DNA of 64,000 nt from Epinephelus fuscoguttatus (GCF_011397635.1 NC_064765.1:986001-1050000); one strand, 5' to 3'; positions 50,720 to 63,486 are shown, counted from the stretch's first letter. The notes: generated by a model from the sequence alone, not told the origin. Numbers and translations are program-made.

Positions 50720-51888
50720 GTGTAGCTGTCAGGATTACCTCTTTTTTTTTCTCGATGCCATTTGGCTGGCGCTTTCATCCCGAGCTCCTCGTGGACTTGA
50801 GAGTGCATACATGTTGTTGTGATCCGGTGGGAGTCGAGCTTCTATCTCTGACGCTGTTAACGCAGCGCTCTACATGTTGACCTCCTCAGGAGAATACACC
50901 CCGACCTTGTTAGTACTGTACACAGTACAAAAACATGCTGCAGGGTCGAGACGCAGACGACAGGATGTTAATGGTTAATTACATTTTTAAATGGAATCCA
51001 AGGTTAGCTGTTACTCAGTGGAGGATACAGTGAGCAGCTGTGTCTTACAGTTGGTACAGTAAAGCCTGTGTATAACTGTAACTTCATGAGACTTGACTCG
51101 TGTGCAGATGCAGTGACTCCCAGATATGTGGTCATATACAGAACAAATCCTCCATGTTTACACACTAAAGGGACTGAAACAGGCTCAAACAGCGTCTCTG
51201 TGCCGGCGTCCTCTAGTCCATTATCCAGGTTGCACAGGAAGGCAATCCAGGCACTCCAAAAATACAGAAAACCAGGAAGGAAGTATTAAAAAGCCTTTAT
51301 TGTGGTGGTGAAATCATTAAAGAGCCAACATGTTTGGGCCAGTCCAGGCCTTTGTCAGGGCTTCAAAAACATAACACAACACAACAAAGCTACGACCTCA
51401 TGAGTAAATAAATTTCAATAATGGCAGAATGGAACGAATCGATTATAGAGTGAAAGAATTCTCTGTCAACATCAGGATGTATTTAATGGCCACACAAACG
51501 ACTGCTGTCTACAGCGTTGTCTCCATTTAAAGGTACAATATTACGACCTCCTGCACCGTCACCTCGTTTGTTGTTGTGTGAAATGTCTGACTCCGCCCTT
51601 TAGAGCCATCTGTTGGCTGTATCTGTGACACTACCATGTAAGATGGACGCTGCGTCTCCACTAACCCCAACTGTACAGAAGTGAAGCTAAAATATCCTGG
51701 ATATGGCAGCAGCCATCTTGTTCTGGTGACGTCATTTGAAGCAAGTTTCCCGCCCATACTCACATCCAACCAATTGCAAGCAGCGCCACTGAATGTGAGC
51801 CCACTGATTGGCTCAGACAGTTGTCAATTATGTTGTTAAATCACTGTTTTATAGCGTTGAATAACTAAATAACTAACTAACTAATTAT
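50720..51888. other. Intergenic DNA, partly repeat-derived
   Basis: The parts 51180-51370 and 51530-51780 look like dispersed teleost repeats (CTCCGCCCTTTAGAGCCAT). No exon is supported. Confidence 0.4.
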
Positions 51889-52690
51889 GGAGTGGCTGTG
51901 GCTCAGAGGTAGAGCAGGTTGTCCACCAATTGGAAGATCTGCGGTTCGATCCCTGGCTCCTCCTGTTTGCATATCTAAGTATCCTTGATCAAGAAACTGA
52001 ACCCCAGACTGCTCCTGATGGGGCTGTTCAGTCGATGTGTGAGTGTGTGTGCATCAGGGGCGACTGCTCTGAGACAACAAGGGAGGCTGAACTTCTCCTA
52101 AAATTCCATAGAAGAAATGGTCAAATATGCACTATTGAATTTACATCAAAGAATTCACACTGCATTAAACGTGCGCTGGGATGCGTTTAACATCACGACT
52201 CTGATGTTCAGACGTCAGCTGTTTATCACCAGTTTTCAAACGCGACCTCCCTGTCATACATTCTCGTGTCAGCATGGTGGACGCGGAGCCTCCGAGCATT
52301 CCTATGAGACAGCGCTGAGCAGGTTTGTTTCATGCAGCAAAGCGAGACGCTCATTGGATAAATGCAACTAAATGGAGCGGTAGGCAGGAGAGGACGCTCG
52401 GTGTCTGCATGATGATTGGAGGAATTGTCTAAAAGGCTGAACCCCTTTGTGATTGCCAGCACTTTGGAAATACACACCGGCCGCATTTCGAGCTCAGTGC
52501 CATCTTGATATTTTTTTTTTTGATATTTATAAGTTATGATGTAAATTTAAAGTGAGCTTCCCCTGTTTGAAAGACCAGCAGCTGCCACTGGTGTGAAAGG
52601 TTACTGAGTAGTAGGTGGCACCTTGTACGGTAGCCTCGGCCACCAGTGTGTGAATGGGTGAATGTGACGTGTAATTTTAAAATGCCTTAA
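51889..52690 (+). mobile_element. tRNA-derived SINE split by a hAT element
   Basis: The head GTGGCTCAGAGGTAGAGC (A box) and GCGGTTCGATCCCTGG (B box) are intact in tRNA spacing at 51897-51956. The body (GTATCCTTGATCAAGAAACT) runs to about 52050. It resumes at about 52593 (CAGTGTGTGAATGGGTGAAT) and ends near GACAATAAAAGTGC. The middle is the hAT element listed next. Confidence 0.75.
52051..52592. mobile_element. Non-autonomous hAT-like element inside the SINE
   Basis: It opens CAGGGGCGACTGCTCTGAGA and closes AGACCAGCAGCTGCCACTG, an imperfect inverted pair of the CAGTGGCGGCTG type. GGGAGGCTGAAC near the left is mirrored by GAGCTTCCCC at the right. Flanks GTGTGCAT and GTGTGAAA are a weak 8-bp duplication. 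Confidence 0.55.
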
Positions 52691-53252
52691 AAGGTCAGAA
52701 GACAATAAAAGTGCTTAACAAGTGCAGGTTTATTTACCATCTGTATAGTAGCAAGAACCAATAGGAGGCCGTCACATGACCCAGATGGCAACACGTCAGG
52801 TGAAACAAATAGAAAATGTAGAAAAATAATAAATTATTAAAAACAGTAACAGTAACACAGAGACAGTGAAGTCTTTATCCTCATTAAGATCAGGATACTG
52901 ATTTGTCAGCTGTCATGTCGTGGATACTTTGAAACTCTACCGTTCTTTATGTTTCAACAATCCTGCGATGAATGTTTGGTTATGTTGAGGTACAAAAACC
53001 ACCTGTTCATGAGGAAAAGATCAGGTTTTGGATCAAAACACCTGGTTCTGCTGCCACCATCTCCGCTGGAAACGCAGCAATATCTCTGTAAAAAACTGAC
53101 CACTATTAACGGTGGAACCACAGTGACGGGTCGCTTAAAAAACACCCACGTTTGGTGGCTAAAAATCAGCTGGAAAACAGATGGTTTGGTTGTTGGTCTG
53201 AGCAGCGTTCTGCAGCTTGGCAGGCATCTCGCTGTGGTGTCACACCCTCAAC
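52691..53252. other. Intergenic DNA without recognised features
   Basis: The 123-codon frame at 52949-53320 runs into the hAT element and is not recognisable. No splice context was identified. Confidence 0.35.
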
Positions 53253-53395
53253 TAGGGATGCACCGAATATATTCGGCTGAATATTGCAAAAAAACACACA
53301 TTTGGTATTCGGTGGAATAAGTGAAAAGCAAGGCCGAATAATAGCGGCGTGTTTTGATAACGCAATCAAACAGCGTGCGGTGACGGACGGATTAA

Positions 53396-53553
53396 AATGT
53401 CGGCAGTGTGGCGATATTTTAGTCCGTCAACACACTCGCATTTGCAACTAAAAATAGTTTTGTGCAGGCAAAATAAGTCATTCAGCACGCTGTGTGAGTA
53501 CAGATTTCAACCAGCAGCAGAAACGAAACGGCGCATCCCGCCGGTTGTGGGTT
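53396..53553 (+). pseudogene. Start of a hAT transposase (relic)
   Basis: ATG opens MSAVWRYFSPSTHSHLQLKI, with the SAVWxYF motif that starts BED-finger hAT transposases, but no zinc ligands follow in order and the frame ends within 53 codons. Confidence 0.55.
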
Positions 53554-53796
53554 GAACGGGGGTCACAGACATGGACAGGAATACGTATTCCTGTCAAATA
53601 TAGCGGCGCATTATAACGGCTTACCGGCGACGGAGAAGTCCGGCTCCAGGTGAATAACTTGTCATGACTGCCCAGAAGTACCTGAACAGCTGAGCCGTGG
53701 CGGCACACAGGTATGTGACGTGTCAGAGGAGAAACGAGCTGTTCACATTTCTCTCTTTGTGGCAGGTAACGGTCCACAAACCTCAGCGCACTTTAG

Positions 53797-53900
53797 GGAC
53801 GGTTCTTTACTTATGAAGGGACTGTTCTTTACTTGTCAGGGGAGGAGGGTGGCTGGTTGATTTTTATTTTATTTATTTATTTTATTTTGATCCCCCCTAT
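53797..53900 (+). mobile_element. TAAGGGACTG-family fragment, copy 5 (nested in hAT)
   Basis: The sequence TTTAGGGACGGTTCTTTACT then AAGGGACTGTTCTTTACTTG is a partial tandem of the family terminus. GGAGGAGGGTGGCTGGTTG follows, as in copy 2 (inverse). Confidence 0.6.
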
Positions 53901-54256
53901 GTTAATCACTTATTGATGCTGTTTTTGAAGTATGAATAAGTCAATAAGTAATTTATTCCATTGAAATATCATTGATGTATTATAGAAAAGTGATTTATCT
54001 TTTCATAAATGACAAAAGGCACATCTGCCTCATTTTCGCTGTGGTATCATGATACTACTCAGAACCATGATACTGTCACTGGTATCATACAGTGGGTCCC
54101 AACAACACTAATCTGGAGGGGGTTCATCTGCAAAAACTAATGAAAAACTAAAAACAGCATTCCGTATTCGGTACTCAGTATTCTGCCAAGAGTTTAATAT
54201 TATTCGGCTTCGGCTTCGGCCACAAATTTTCATTTCGGTGCATCCCTACCCTCAAC

Positions 54257-55380
54257 CATCTCCTCCACGTCCTGATGACACAGTCAGCTCAGTTACAGCG
54301 CCACTTCAGAAACGTTTCTGTGATACAGATGAGATGTACAAATTTAACGTATGTGTGGTTCACAGAAACGTACGATAGCAACGTTTCCTCCCCATGACTG
54401 AGCTGCTGTGTGGCTGGGATGTAATGTCTCTCCATGTGCAGTGATTATTAATTTATTGAGAAAATAATCAGCAAATTAATTCAGTAAAATAATTGTTGGT
54501 TGTATAACTGTTGACTCAGACAGTATTTTTCTTCCCTTATGATTTTTAATGGAAGGACGAATTTCTCCGTGCATGTTGGAGTAACCAGGCAACTTAGGTG
54601 AACTTTAAAACTGAGTCTGTGCGATTCACTGAGTGACAAAGAAGCTTTTCATTTTTCAAAATGTTTTCCAAGCTGAGATCATCAAGCTTCACAAAATCTA
54701 CCTTGGAAAAATTGTTTTTCTGTGCAGAAGTATTTATGAGTCCAAACTCACAGCAGGGTTTCAGGAGCTCACCAAGGTCTGAATTTATTCACAATTTAAT
54801 CATTTGTCCTTACTGATACAAAGCAACAAATATTATGTAAGTAGAGTTACCTCACCTCCTCTGCCTCCTCTGTCCGTCCTCAGTAACTGTGGCCGTGGTG
54901 TGTTCATGGACATGTGGGAATTTGGTTCACAGTGTTAATTGTTTGTTAAGTGTCGTTCATTATTGGCTGTCTGGCAGGACGGCAGCAGAGTCAAGTGGGG
55001 AAGACGTTAATCGATCGGCTCAGACACAGTGACTCACTTAGCGTCCTGCTCCCTCCGTCGCTCTGAGAGGCTCTTTATGTGGCGTGTGAAACACATGCCT
55101 CATCGTGTCGGGTTAAACTGGTGGAGGCCTCATAAAGCTACAAGTTTACACTTATAAAGATGAACTTAAGATGAAGATAAGAATAACAGCCTCTGATGTG
55201 AAGTACAACACATGTGAAAAACACAGAGGCAACAAACAGATGGTTCATTTATGTTCTATAATTTTTTTCCTTAAAAAATGTATTTTAAATCTTTAAAATG
55301 TCAAAAATGAGCTCTGTTCTCAGAGAAATATTTCAGAAATGCAAATGTAGTCAGACCACAAAGATATGAGAAAGGCACCC
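54257..55380. other. Intergenic DNA without recognised features
   Basis: No exon, RNA gene or complete repeat recognised. Confidence 0.4.
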
Positions 55381-55389
55381 ATCATTAAT

Positions 55390-55925
55390 AATGATAAACT
55401 TTATCTATATATCACTTGTCATTACAAGAAATGCAGCACAAAGTGCTTCACATGAAAATAATGAACTTAAAAAAGACTTAAAACCATGAATCATTAAATC
55501 CAGTAAGATCCAACATTTTAAAGAGCTGCAGCAGCGTGAAGCATAGAAAGAGTGTCAGATGTGTTTGAGGAGAGTCAGAGCGAGTTAAATAATATAAAAA
55601 TATTCAGCGAGCAGCTTCTCTGATATCTGCAGGTCGTGTGGTCACAGTTTGATAAAGGCTGCGTCCCAGATCTTCCTCCAATAAACCAGCAGCAGATGAT
55701 CGCAGTGTTCTTGGAGGCAAATAGTTACAGTTACCAAGGGAATTAGTGATGTAGCTCGGTCCCAGCCCATGGAAGGCTTTGTATACAAGGGGGGAGGAGC
55801 TTAACATCAACTGTTAATGTAACAGGAAGTCAGTGCAGAGCAGCTCAGACTGGCCTCATGTGCTCTCTGCTCTTCGTTCTGCTTCGTAGCTGCAGAGTTT
55901 CAATCAGCTCAAGTCTCTCAGTAAA
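55390..55925 (-). repeat. Decayed retroelement-like repeat with RT-tail-like peptide
   Basis: On the minus strand, 55604-55810 reads LVYKAFHGLGPSYITNSLGN and PPRTLRSSAAGLLEEDLGRS. This resembles the YKALHGLAPSYL...SRSLRSS tail of fish LINE reverse-transcriptase proteins. The flanks contain a common dispersed motif (GCAGCACAAAGTGCTTCACA). No intact ORF remains. Confidence 0.5.
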
Positions 55926-56630
55926 AAGTGCGTCACAGTCGAGTCGGCTTCAAATAAAGACATGAGTCAGTTTCTCTGCATCTGCTTCATTTAGAAGTGG
56001 CCGCACCTTAGCTGTTTCTGTTTCTGAGGTGTCGTCACCGTCATCATTACACACAGGTTGTTGCCTTTGGTATCACAAAAATGTCGTATCAGTCGATGTC
56101 GATATTTGTCACGCTAAAAGGTCAAATCATTATGAAAACAGTTGAACAGTTGAAGAAAACAGATGGTTTATTGTGTTTAAACTTTAATTTACTGTCACAA
56201 CATTTGTCAAACAGTTTCACAAATCTGAGGTCAGCTGAAAACAGTTATGATCCAAATAGTGTCAATAAATAAAACAATAAATAGACAAAGACTTAATTCA
56301 AGTCAGCGGTACGTCACACTCTGCACACATGTTTCAAACATTCTGTAAGTGTTTCAGCTGACGATGGAAACAAAACAAACACGAAACGGCCCATCGTCTC
56401 TTATTAAACCCACAGATTTCTCTGGGTTTAAACATTGTTGGAAACATTTGGAATAATCAAAGTACACACCTTAAGGTAACACTTAAAATGGTTGTGTTGT
56501 TGTTTTACATTTCATATGCAGATAAATTAGATATAATATCTATGAGTATGTCATTAGTGTGAGAATGATGATGAAGGTAATATCTGTTTTCGACCCCGGC
56601 ACACTGATGAATGATTTGGCTCCATATCAG

Positions 56631-56650
56631 TGTGTGTGTGTGTGTGTGTT
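56631..56650. repeat. (GT)n microsatellite
   Basis: About ten GT units. Confidence 0.85.
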
Positions 56651-57960
56651 TTGTTTGAATGCATCTTTGTGGGTTTCATGACAGGCGCATTTTGTTATTC
56701 TCCTCGGCGAGCGGCACTCGGCCAGCATCTGAAAGCGGACAATGTGCGGCAGGAGCCAGGGAGGAGGAGAGGAAATCCCACCCAGTGTTTGTCCACTAAC
56801 TGTGTCTTTGCTGTCTTCCTGCTCGCAGCACAACACAACAAGGTGCCCTTTGCAGTTTATTGCAGCGTCTTTAATGCGCTCTGTAGGTGCACTGAATGTT
56901 AAAGCTCTCTGCACAGTGACTTTATTTTCTCCACCACTAAAGGCTTCTAATCTATTTTCATAATAGTGACATGAACTCCTGCAGAAATATTAATAGCTCC
57001 AAGTAGGAGCCGTAGTGGTGGCGGATAAATGAAACACTTGTGCAGGCTGAATGATGAACTTCAGGAAATTATAATTTTCTCTAAAAGAGATGGGCGGTGA
57101 TTTTCAAATTAATTCCTGAAGCACACATCAGATAGTGAGAGAAGCACATGCAGTATTATTACCAGTGTTATTAGAATGACCATGACTATTAATCTACAAT
57201 CATTTGGACACTGTGTTAAGGACAGAGTGAAATATGACCCACGGCCCACTTACTGATGTCCACGCCGTCTGTTATAGAAATATGTTCTTAATGAACGTCG
57301 TCCGGACTCAGTGCAGAATGTAGCTAATATCTCACCATGAGACTGAGCTCCAGCTCAGCTCTGGCTGACCTAATACATTTCAAACCGGTTTGATGTGACC
57401 AGAAAACACTAACCAGAGCGGTTCACCGAATCTGACCAGGTGTTGCATTGACTCAGCAATCGCTCCTGAGTGACACATGATGACACCGTGTCCCAGGGAC
57501 AAACTTTCATGTTGTAACGTGTAACATCAGAGCTCTCTGTCCACATCGAATCTATTAAACCTGCACTTCTGTTATATCATTTTAACAAACCAAGTAGCTT
57601 CAGCTGTGAGCTCCACATCAGACTGGAGACGCCACCGTACCTGCTGTCTGCCCATGTTCTCAGCCAGGGCTGGGCGATATGACAAATTAGAAGAGAACCA
57701 TTTTGTTATTAATTTAAGAAGATAGAACTGGAACAAAATAAGTGACACAGTTTTACATGTCAGCCCAGAGAGACTAACTCTGCCACGTTGTCCTAAAAAC
57801 ACATGAACCTTCTCGTAAAAAAACGCAACGTGTGTGCAGGTCGACACACTGACCGGGAGACAGGATGAGTTTCACTGACTCAGTTTAGAGTTAAAAGTGT
57901 GTGTGTCAGCATCGTTTCCCCATCAGGGCTTTTGGAGACGTAAAGACAACAAACATTTCC

Positions 57961-57985
57961 TCTGTGTGTGTGTGTGTGTGTGTGT
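57961..57985. repeat. (GT)n microsatellite
   Basis: About twelve GT units. Confidence 0.85.
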
Positions 57986-58139
57986 AAAGGGTATCTCACT
58001 GAAGAGGGAAAACATGTAGGGGAAACTGGAGGTCAAAGGGGAAGGCCAGGGGCGGAGCACCAAACTCTGGGCCCTGTGCATCAGCAGTCTCTGTGGGCCC
58101 CAGCCCATCCTCTCTTCATCCATGTGTCTCTCACACACC

Positions 58140-58672
58140 TTTAGAAAATTATTTTACAAAATCAGTTTTGGGGGGGGGGGGGGACTTCAAGTTAAAAGTT
58201 GAAGATGAAATCCTGGAGTTAAAAAAAGCCTCAGTTTTTCACTCTTGTCTTGCAAACCGTTTATTTTTGATGAAATATCACTGTTTAAGCTCAGATTTGG
58301 TTACGGTCTATTATCTGATGTTTGTTGCACATGATGTGTTCAAGGACTGTTCGCTATTTGAAAATCCAATGATACTTTTTGTTTTAACAGTTTCTTGCTG
58401 TGATAAATGAAGTGATTATAACTTTTGTTTCTTTTGGAAGGTGTGTTAAAACATGCTCACATAACTTTGCCAATATTTGGACAGCATGTTTTATTTAAAA
58501 ATCTGCAGTATAATACATTAATAATACAACCATTCAAATCTGTATGTCCCTCCCCTAAGCCAGAATAAAAAAAATAAGTCCCTCCCCAGTGCTTAAAAAA
58601 ATTATTTAACATCTGTCCCCCTTTTTGCACCAACCCTTCTCTTCTCGTAAATATCGAGCAGTCCCTGAAGCC
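58140..58672 (-). mobile_element. TAAGGGACTG-family element, copy 6
   Basis: The right end is CGTAAATATCGAGCAGTCCC. The interior has AAGCCTCAGTTTTTCACTCT and GCACATGATGTGTTCAAGGA, as in copies 1 and 4. A poly-G run lies at 58168-58183. Confidence 0.6.
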
Positions 58673-59023
58673 TCCTACAGACCGAGATTTTATCAGTCTG
58701 ATAAGTTTAGTGCAGCTACACTGTGTCACATGGATCTAACAAACTTGTGTACGACAGGTTTGATGTCTGCAGACTGTACGATGACAGGGCCTGCTGAATC
58801 ACAGGCTATAATGCAACAGCTTCACATACTGAGTGATGCTGCACGGTTATTACTTCAACTGTGAAGCACAACATAGAGGGAAACATTGATAGAATTAATA
58901 CAATTATTATTGTTAATAAAAATAGTAAAATGTCTGAAAAAAAATGTTAATGAAATGTCAGAAAAAATACAGATAAATTATCTGTAAAATATTAAAATAT
59001 CAGAAAATAAGTTGAAAAAAAGT

Positions 59024-59044
59024 CCAAAAAAAAAAAAAAAAAAA
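59024..59044. repeat. Poly-A run
   Basis: About 20 consecutive A within the nested element region. Confidence 0.85.
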
Positions 59045-59725
59045 TATTGGTAGAATATTTGAAGAATATGCTTCGTCTATCTTGACTCGATCGTGGTCAG
59101 AGCTGGAGGACACATCACAAGGTTTTCCTCACATTTCTTTTAGCGCTTTAGTTTTGCCTTCATGGCGAGCTGCTATCTGTCTGTTTGATTGGCTCATTTC
59201 ATGCTGCGTTTCTATTGGTTGGTTAGTGGATGTAGGTGGTGACAGCGTCACACTGTCAGAATTTGATCCCAGGCTGTCTCTGATCACAGACTGTGACAAC
59301 AACCATCCTTGAACCTCTTTGACTGTGACATAGGACCATCGTGTTAGAGCCACGCGAAAGATATGATTTATTCCGCCAGTTTAAATTTAGTTGTGACACT
59401 AATTAATTAGAAATAAAAACTTTTCATTTCAGGCTGTTTGAGGGCCCCCCTCCCACTGGGGCCCTTGGTAATCAGTCCCACTTCCCCCCCTCACTTCGAC
59501 GCCCCTGTATCTGTATCTGACCACTCAAAGATCAGACATGTGTCCATGAGGTCATCAAACTGAGCTCTGTGCTGACTCACTGTGCTGCTGACTGGATAGA
59601 AACACATGTCGACTGAAATCTTTCACTTCACTTCATTTTGCTTCAACTAGTTTATCCTGTAGAAAAACTGGAGTGACATTTGTGCACCTGTTTGGAGCGT
59701 CTGCAGCTTCCAGCAGAGGGCAGTA

Positions 59726-59764
59726 TGTGTGTGTGTGTCCGTGTGTGTGTGTGTGTGTGTGTGT
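59726..59764. repeat. (GT)n microsatellite
   Basis: GT units with one CC interruption. Confidence 0.85.
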
Positions 59765-59789
59765 CACTGAACATCATTTACCCTGTTGA

Positions 59790-59839
<50 letters not shown>
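59790..59839. repeat. (GT)n microsatellite
   Basis: About 24 GT units. Confidence 0.9.
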
Positions 59840-59841
<2 letters not shown>

Positions 59842-59957
59842 TGATATTCAGTGTCTTTACCTTAGAAATCCTAAGTCATCCTCTACCTTCATTTGCATCA
59901 GTGTGTGTGAGTGTTTCATGTAAACCTGCACAGGCCTGAAACTACTGATCACACTTA

Positions 59958-59989
59958 CAGTCAGTCAGTCAGTCAGTCAGTCAGTCAGT
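59958..59989. repeat. (CAGT)n microsatellite
   Basis: Eight tandem CAGT units. Confidence 0.9.
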
Positions 59990-61452
59990 GGCCTCTGATA
60001 CACAGACTGTACTTACTACCTACGTCTGATTTGCATCACAGAGACATTTATCCTCCGTTTATTTGTCATTTATTCGCTTTTTCTCCGCTGCTGACTTTGT
60101 GTCCCCTCGGGGGTCGATAAAGTCTTTTTAATTGGACATGATGAGGAATATTTATGGGGGCAGCAGGAGCCCAGAGGTGTGTGTGAGGGTTGCTGGTTCA
60201 GATCTGAGTGCAGTCACGTGCCCTTGAGCAGGCAGCCTCAGGTGGCTGCTGTGAATAAACGTGTGTTGCGAGCAGACTGATGAACAGTGTGTGTGCTCAG
60301 TCAGCCTTCCCCGTTTAAATGAGGGGGGAAACTTCCACACTTCGCTCGCTGCACTGGAATTCTCATTTCACATGTCAGGCGGTTTGTTGTGTCGTGCAGG
60401 TTTCCAGGTCAGCTTACTCTAAGTGAGCAGGTGGGATTTACTGTGCGGCTCCGTGCTGGGGCTCGCGGTTGTTGAGGATTGATTCTGTCAAACTCTAGGC
60501 CGCCCTGGCATCCATTATCTCCACGCCAAACACACACAAGGTACCAAAACGAACAATTTGTGACAAGGTGCGCCCACACGGCTGCTGGTTACTGTGCTGC
60601 AGGAGTGGGAGCCTGCAGACGGTGGGTTCAGGGACAGATGGACTTTTTGGATACGGACTCAGTTGTAGCATTGTTTAGTTTGAACCAATCTAGGTTTCGG
60701 CACTGGACTGAAAAAGACTGAAGCATTTGATTGGATTTTTACACCTACCCTTTATAAACAGACCTCCCACAGGCCAACCCATCCTCACTGTGACCTCGTC
60801 ACATGTCCACGTTTGCTCATGGACTTTCCACATCCACATATGACGTCCAAGGTACCCTGGGTGTGTTGGTTGTTGACGTTTTGGGACGCCGTGTCAACTT
60901 CAGTGCTGTTCAAACATAGTGTCTCACATGTTGATTTGTGTTTAGCTGCAGATAAAAACAAGGCGATAAGAAGTTTCCAATAATGATTGTGTTTCTGAGC
61001 GTATTGTTTGTAGACAGAAGCTGCAGCATGAGCACACTTCCTGTTGTCTGAGTCACTGCTGCTCTGATGGAGCCAGTTTCAGGACAATGGAAGGTCAAAG
61101 ATCAGGCCTGGTACCAAACCTCAGAACATGAAACAAAAAACATGCTGCAGATGGTCATCTGCTGTCTGCAGTGGGACGGGGAGAGATTATCACCACGCTG
61201 AGAGTTGAATTTCACAGTCCACTGTTTTCCCAGCCAGAAGAAAATGTTGGCATTGTATGTTTCTGCAAACCACGAATACGTTACATCTGCACGTTTCTTA
61301 CAAATCACATCAGTGTCTCCAAAGTCTAGTTCAGACCAAATATTCAGGACAAGATGAGTTGAAACAAACAACTATCCTTTAATAAATTCAAATTCAAATT
61401 CAAACTCCTGTCAACGCTCCGTTCTGTATCGTTGAAAAAGCTGAAGGTTCAC

Positions 61453-61950
61453 AGGAAGTGACCGCCATGAGATGGCGTATCATCTCTAGTCAACGACTCT
61501 CTGTGCTTCTGATCTGTAACGCTGACAGGAAGTGACCGCCATGAGACGGTGTATCATCTCTAGTCAACGACTCTCTGTGCTTCTGACCTGTAACGTTGAC
61601 AGGAAGTGACCGCCATGAGACGGCGTATCATCTCTAGTCAACGACTCTCTGTGCTTCTGATCTGTAACACTGACAGGAAGTGACCGCCATGAGACGGCGT
61701 ATCATCTCTAGTCAACGACTCTCTGTGCTTCTGATCTGTAACGCTGACAGGAAGTGACCGCCATGAGACGGTGTATCATCTCTAGTCAACAACTCTCTGT
61801 GCTTCTGACCTGTAACGTTGACAGGAAGTGACCGCCATGAGACGGCGTATCATCTCTAGTCAACGACTCTCTGTGCTTCTGATCTGTAACACTGACAGGA
61901 AGTGACCGCCATGAGACGGCGTATCATCTCTAGCCAACGACTCTCTGTTC
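61453..61950. repeat. 74-bp minisatellite, seven copies, 222-bp higher-order period
   Basis: Units start at 61453, 61527, 61601, 61675, 61749, 61823 and 61897, exactly 74 bp apart, each opening AGGAAGTGACCGCCATGAGA. Diagnostic variants (GGTGT versus GGCGT; GACCTGTAACGTTG, GATCTGTAACACTG, GATCTGTAACGCTG) recur every third copy, giving a three-unit higher-order period. Confidence 0.95.
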
Positions 61951-63437
61951 AGGGCGCCTCATTAGATCCATACTAAGCAACGTACAGCGCTCAGATTCAG
62001 TCCCATAAAGGTGCCCTCCAAACATGAGGATACATCAGGGCTGTCAAATGATTAGTTCTTTAAGACGTGATGGATTATTAGATGTTAGTAGTGAAGCGTA
62101 AATAATCACATTAATTGAATGTTTAAAATTCCATTAGTTCCAACAGTTTTTAATCCATATTAGGAGGTGAAGTGATTCTACCAAAGTGTTTTGATTTGGA
62201 AACAAATTTATGCAGAGAAATTAACTTTATGAAAATGACTTTTTGATTTCTTTATTTCAAATCAGAGCTGCACTGCTGCAACAGTGAGGTCTGAAACCAG
62301 GACTTATGCCAGGGTCAGCCTGATTATTACCTGACGCAGCGTCGTAAGGTGTCAGTTGTTGATTTTCTGTTCATCTTCCACGACTTCTCCCGTCGCAGCC
62401 GTCACTTTGACCAATAGGAACACAGAGCGATCTGTTGCCATGGAAACTGTTGGACAACAACAGCCCAGCCTTTTAGATATTTCCTGTAGGGATGTTAGCA
62501 CACAGAGTAAAGAGGAAACAGCAGAGGCACTTTATCAACCCGCTGAGTACTGCCATTAGCATCAAGCTAGCAAACAATGTTCTTTCTTCATAATGGAGGA
62601 TATAAAGGAATCAAACTCACAGATAGTGTCTGGGCCTTTACTCAGCACAGCTGCAGAGGCTACCAGCTGCATCTCAAACACACCACACCATTTATCACTC
62701 TGGTTTTAGATTGAGTCCTGTTACATTTAATCAAATTAATTGAATGTTTAAAATTCCATTAGTTCAACAGTTTTTAATCCATATTGAGCTGTGAGAATTT
62801 CTACCAAACAGTGTTTTATTCTGAAACATTTGCAAGAAATTAACTGTGGAGGACTTTTGATTTCTTTATTTCAAATCAGAGCTGCACTGCTGCAACAGTG
62901 AGTGTAATGATAACATCTATATATAACAGGGTCAGCCTGATTCATTCACCTGGTCCGTCGTATGTGTCAGTTATTGATTTTCTGTTCATCTTCACAACAT
63001 GTCCACCTGAGGACGTCCTCTTAATACATCATGTACCTGTGTCTGTTGCCATGGAAACTGTTGGACAACAACAGCCCACCTTTAGATATTTCAGTTCAGT
63101 GTTGACACAGAGGTGCAGATTACAGCAGAGGCACTTTATCAACCGCTGAGTACTGTCCAAGCATCATTTGAGCTAGCAAACAATGTTCTTTCTTCAGTAA
63201 TGGTTATTTGGTGGTGTCACAGATAGTGTCAGGAAGCACTCAGCACAGCTGCAGGGGCTTGATTACAAGCTAAGGGCATCTGAGAAGAGACACCAATTAC
63301 AGCATGTGATAGATTGATGCATTTAATCAAAAAATGTTTGTATCGTGTTTCAAATTAAGTCATCATTTGAGCTGTGAGCCCTTGTATGTTCCAAGAGCAT
63401 GTGTGGTCATATTCTGCTGCGTGTCCTGTGGAGGATT

Positions 63438-63439
<2 letters not shown>

Positions 63440-63483
<44 letters not shown>
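63440..63483. repeat. (GT)n microsatellite
   Basis: About 21 GT units inside block 3. Confidence 0.9.

Positions 63484-63486
<3 letters not shown>

Larger units (their letters stand above)
53253..54248 (+). mobile_element. hAT element with perfect 8-bp target duplication
   Basis: The ends are TAGGGATGCACCGAATAT and TTTCGGTGCATCCCTA. The 8-bp direct repeat CCCTCAAC flanks it exactly (53245-53252 and 54249-54256), the hallmark of hAT insertion. It is 996 bp. A transposase start remnant lies at 53396 and a TAAGGGACTG-family fragment at about 53797-53900. The rest of the transposase is absent. Confidence 0.9.
55926..58045. other. Intergenic DNA with minor repeats
   Basis: It contains GT runs at 56631-56650 and 57961-57985 and a hAT-like end fragment near 57665 (GGGCTGGGCGATATGACAAA). 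No exon is supported. Confidence 0.4.
58046..59502. mobile_element. hAT-like element (CAGGGGCG ends), second copy
   Basis: It opens CAGGGGCGGAGCACCAAACT and closes CGACGCCCCTG, as at 25258-26538, and shares about 80 bp at the left and GGCTGTTTGA near the right. Copy 6 of the TAAGGGACTG family is nested at about 58140-58672. Confidence 0.6.
59503..61452. other. Intergenic DNA with clustered microsatellites
   Basis: It contains GT runs at 59726-59764 and 59790-59839 and a CAGT tetranucleotide run at 59958-59989. A SINE-like remnant lies near 60190-60235 (GTTGCTGGTTCAGATC, GCCCTTGAGCAGG). No exon is supported. Confidence 0.45.

Noticed and set aside
51889..51960. A functional tRNA gene
   Set aside because: The A and B boxes are good, but the sequence continues into a SINE body and the acceptor arm does not pair properly; it is a SINE head.
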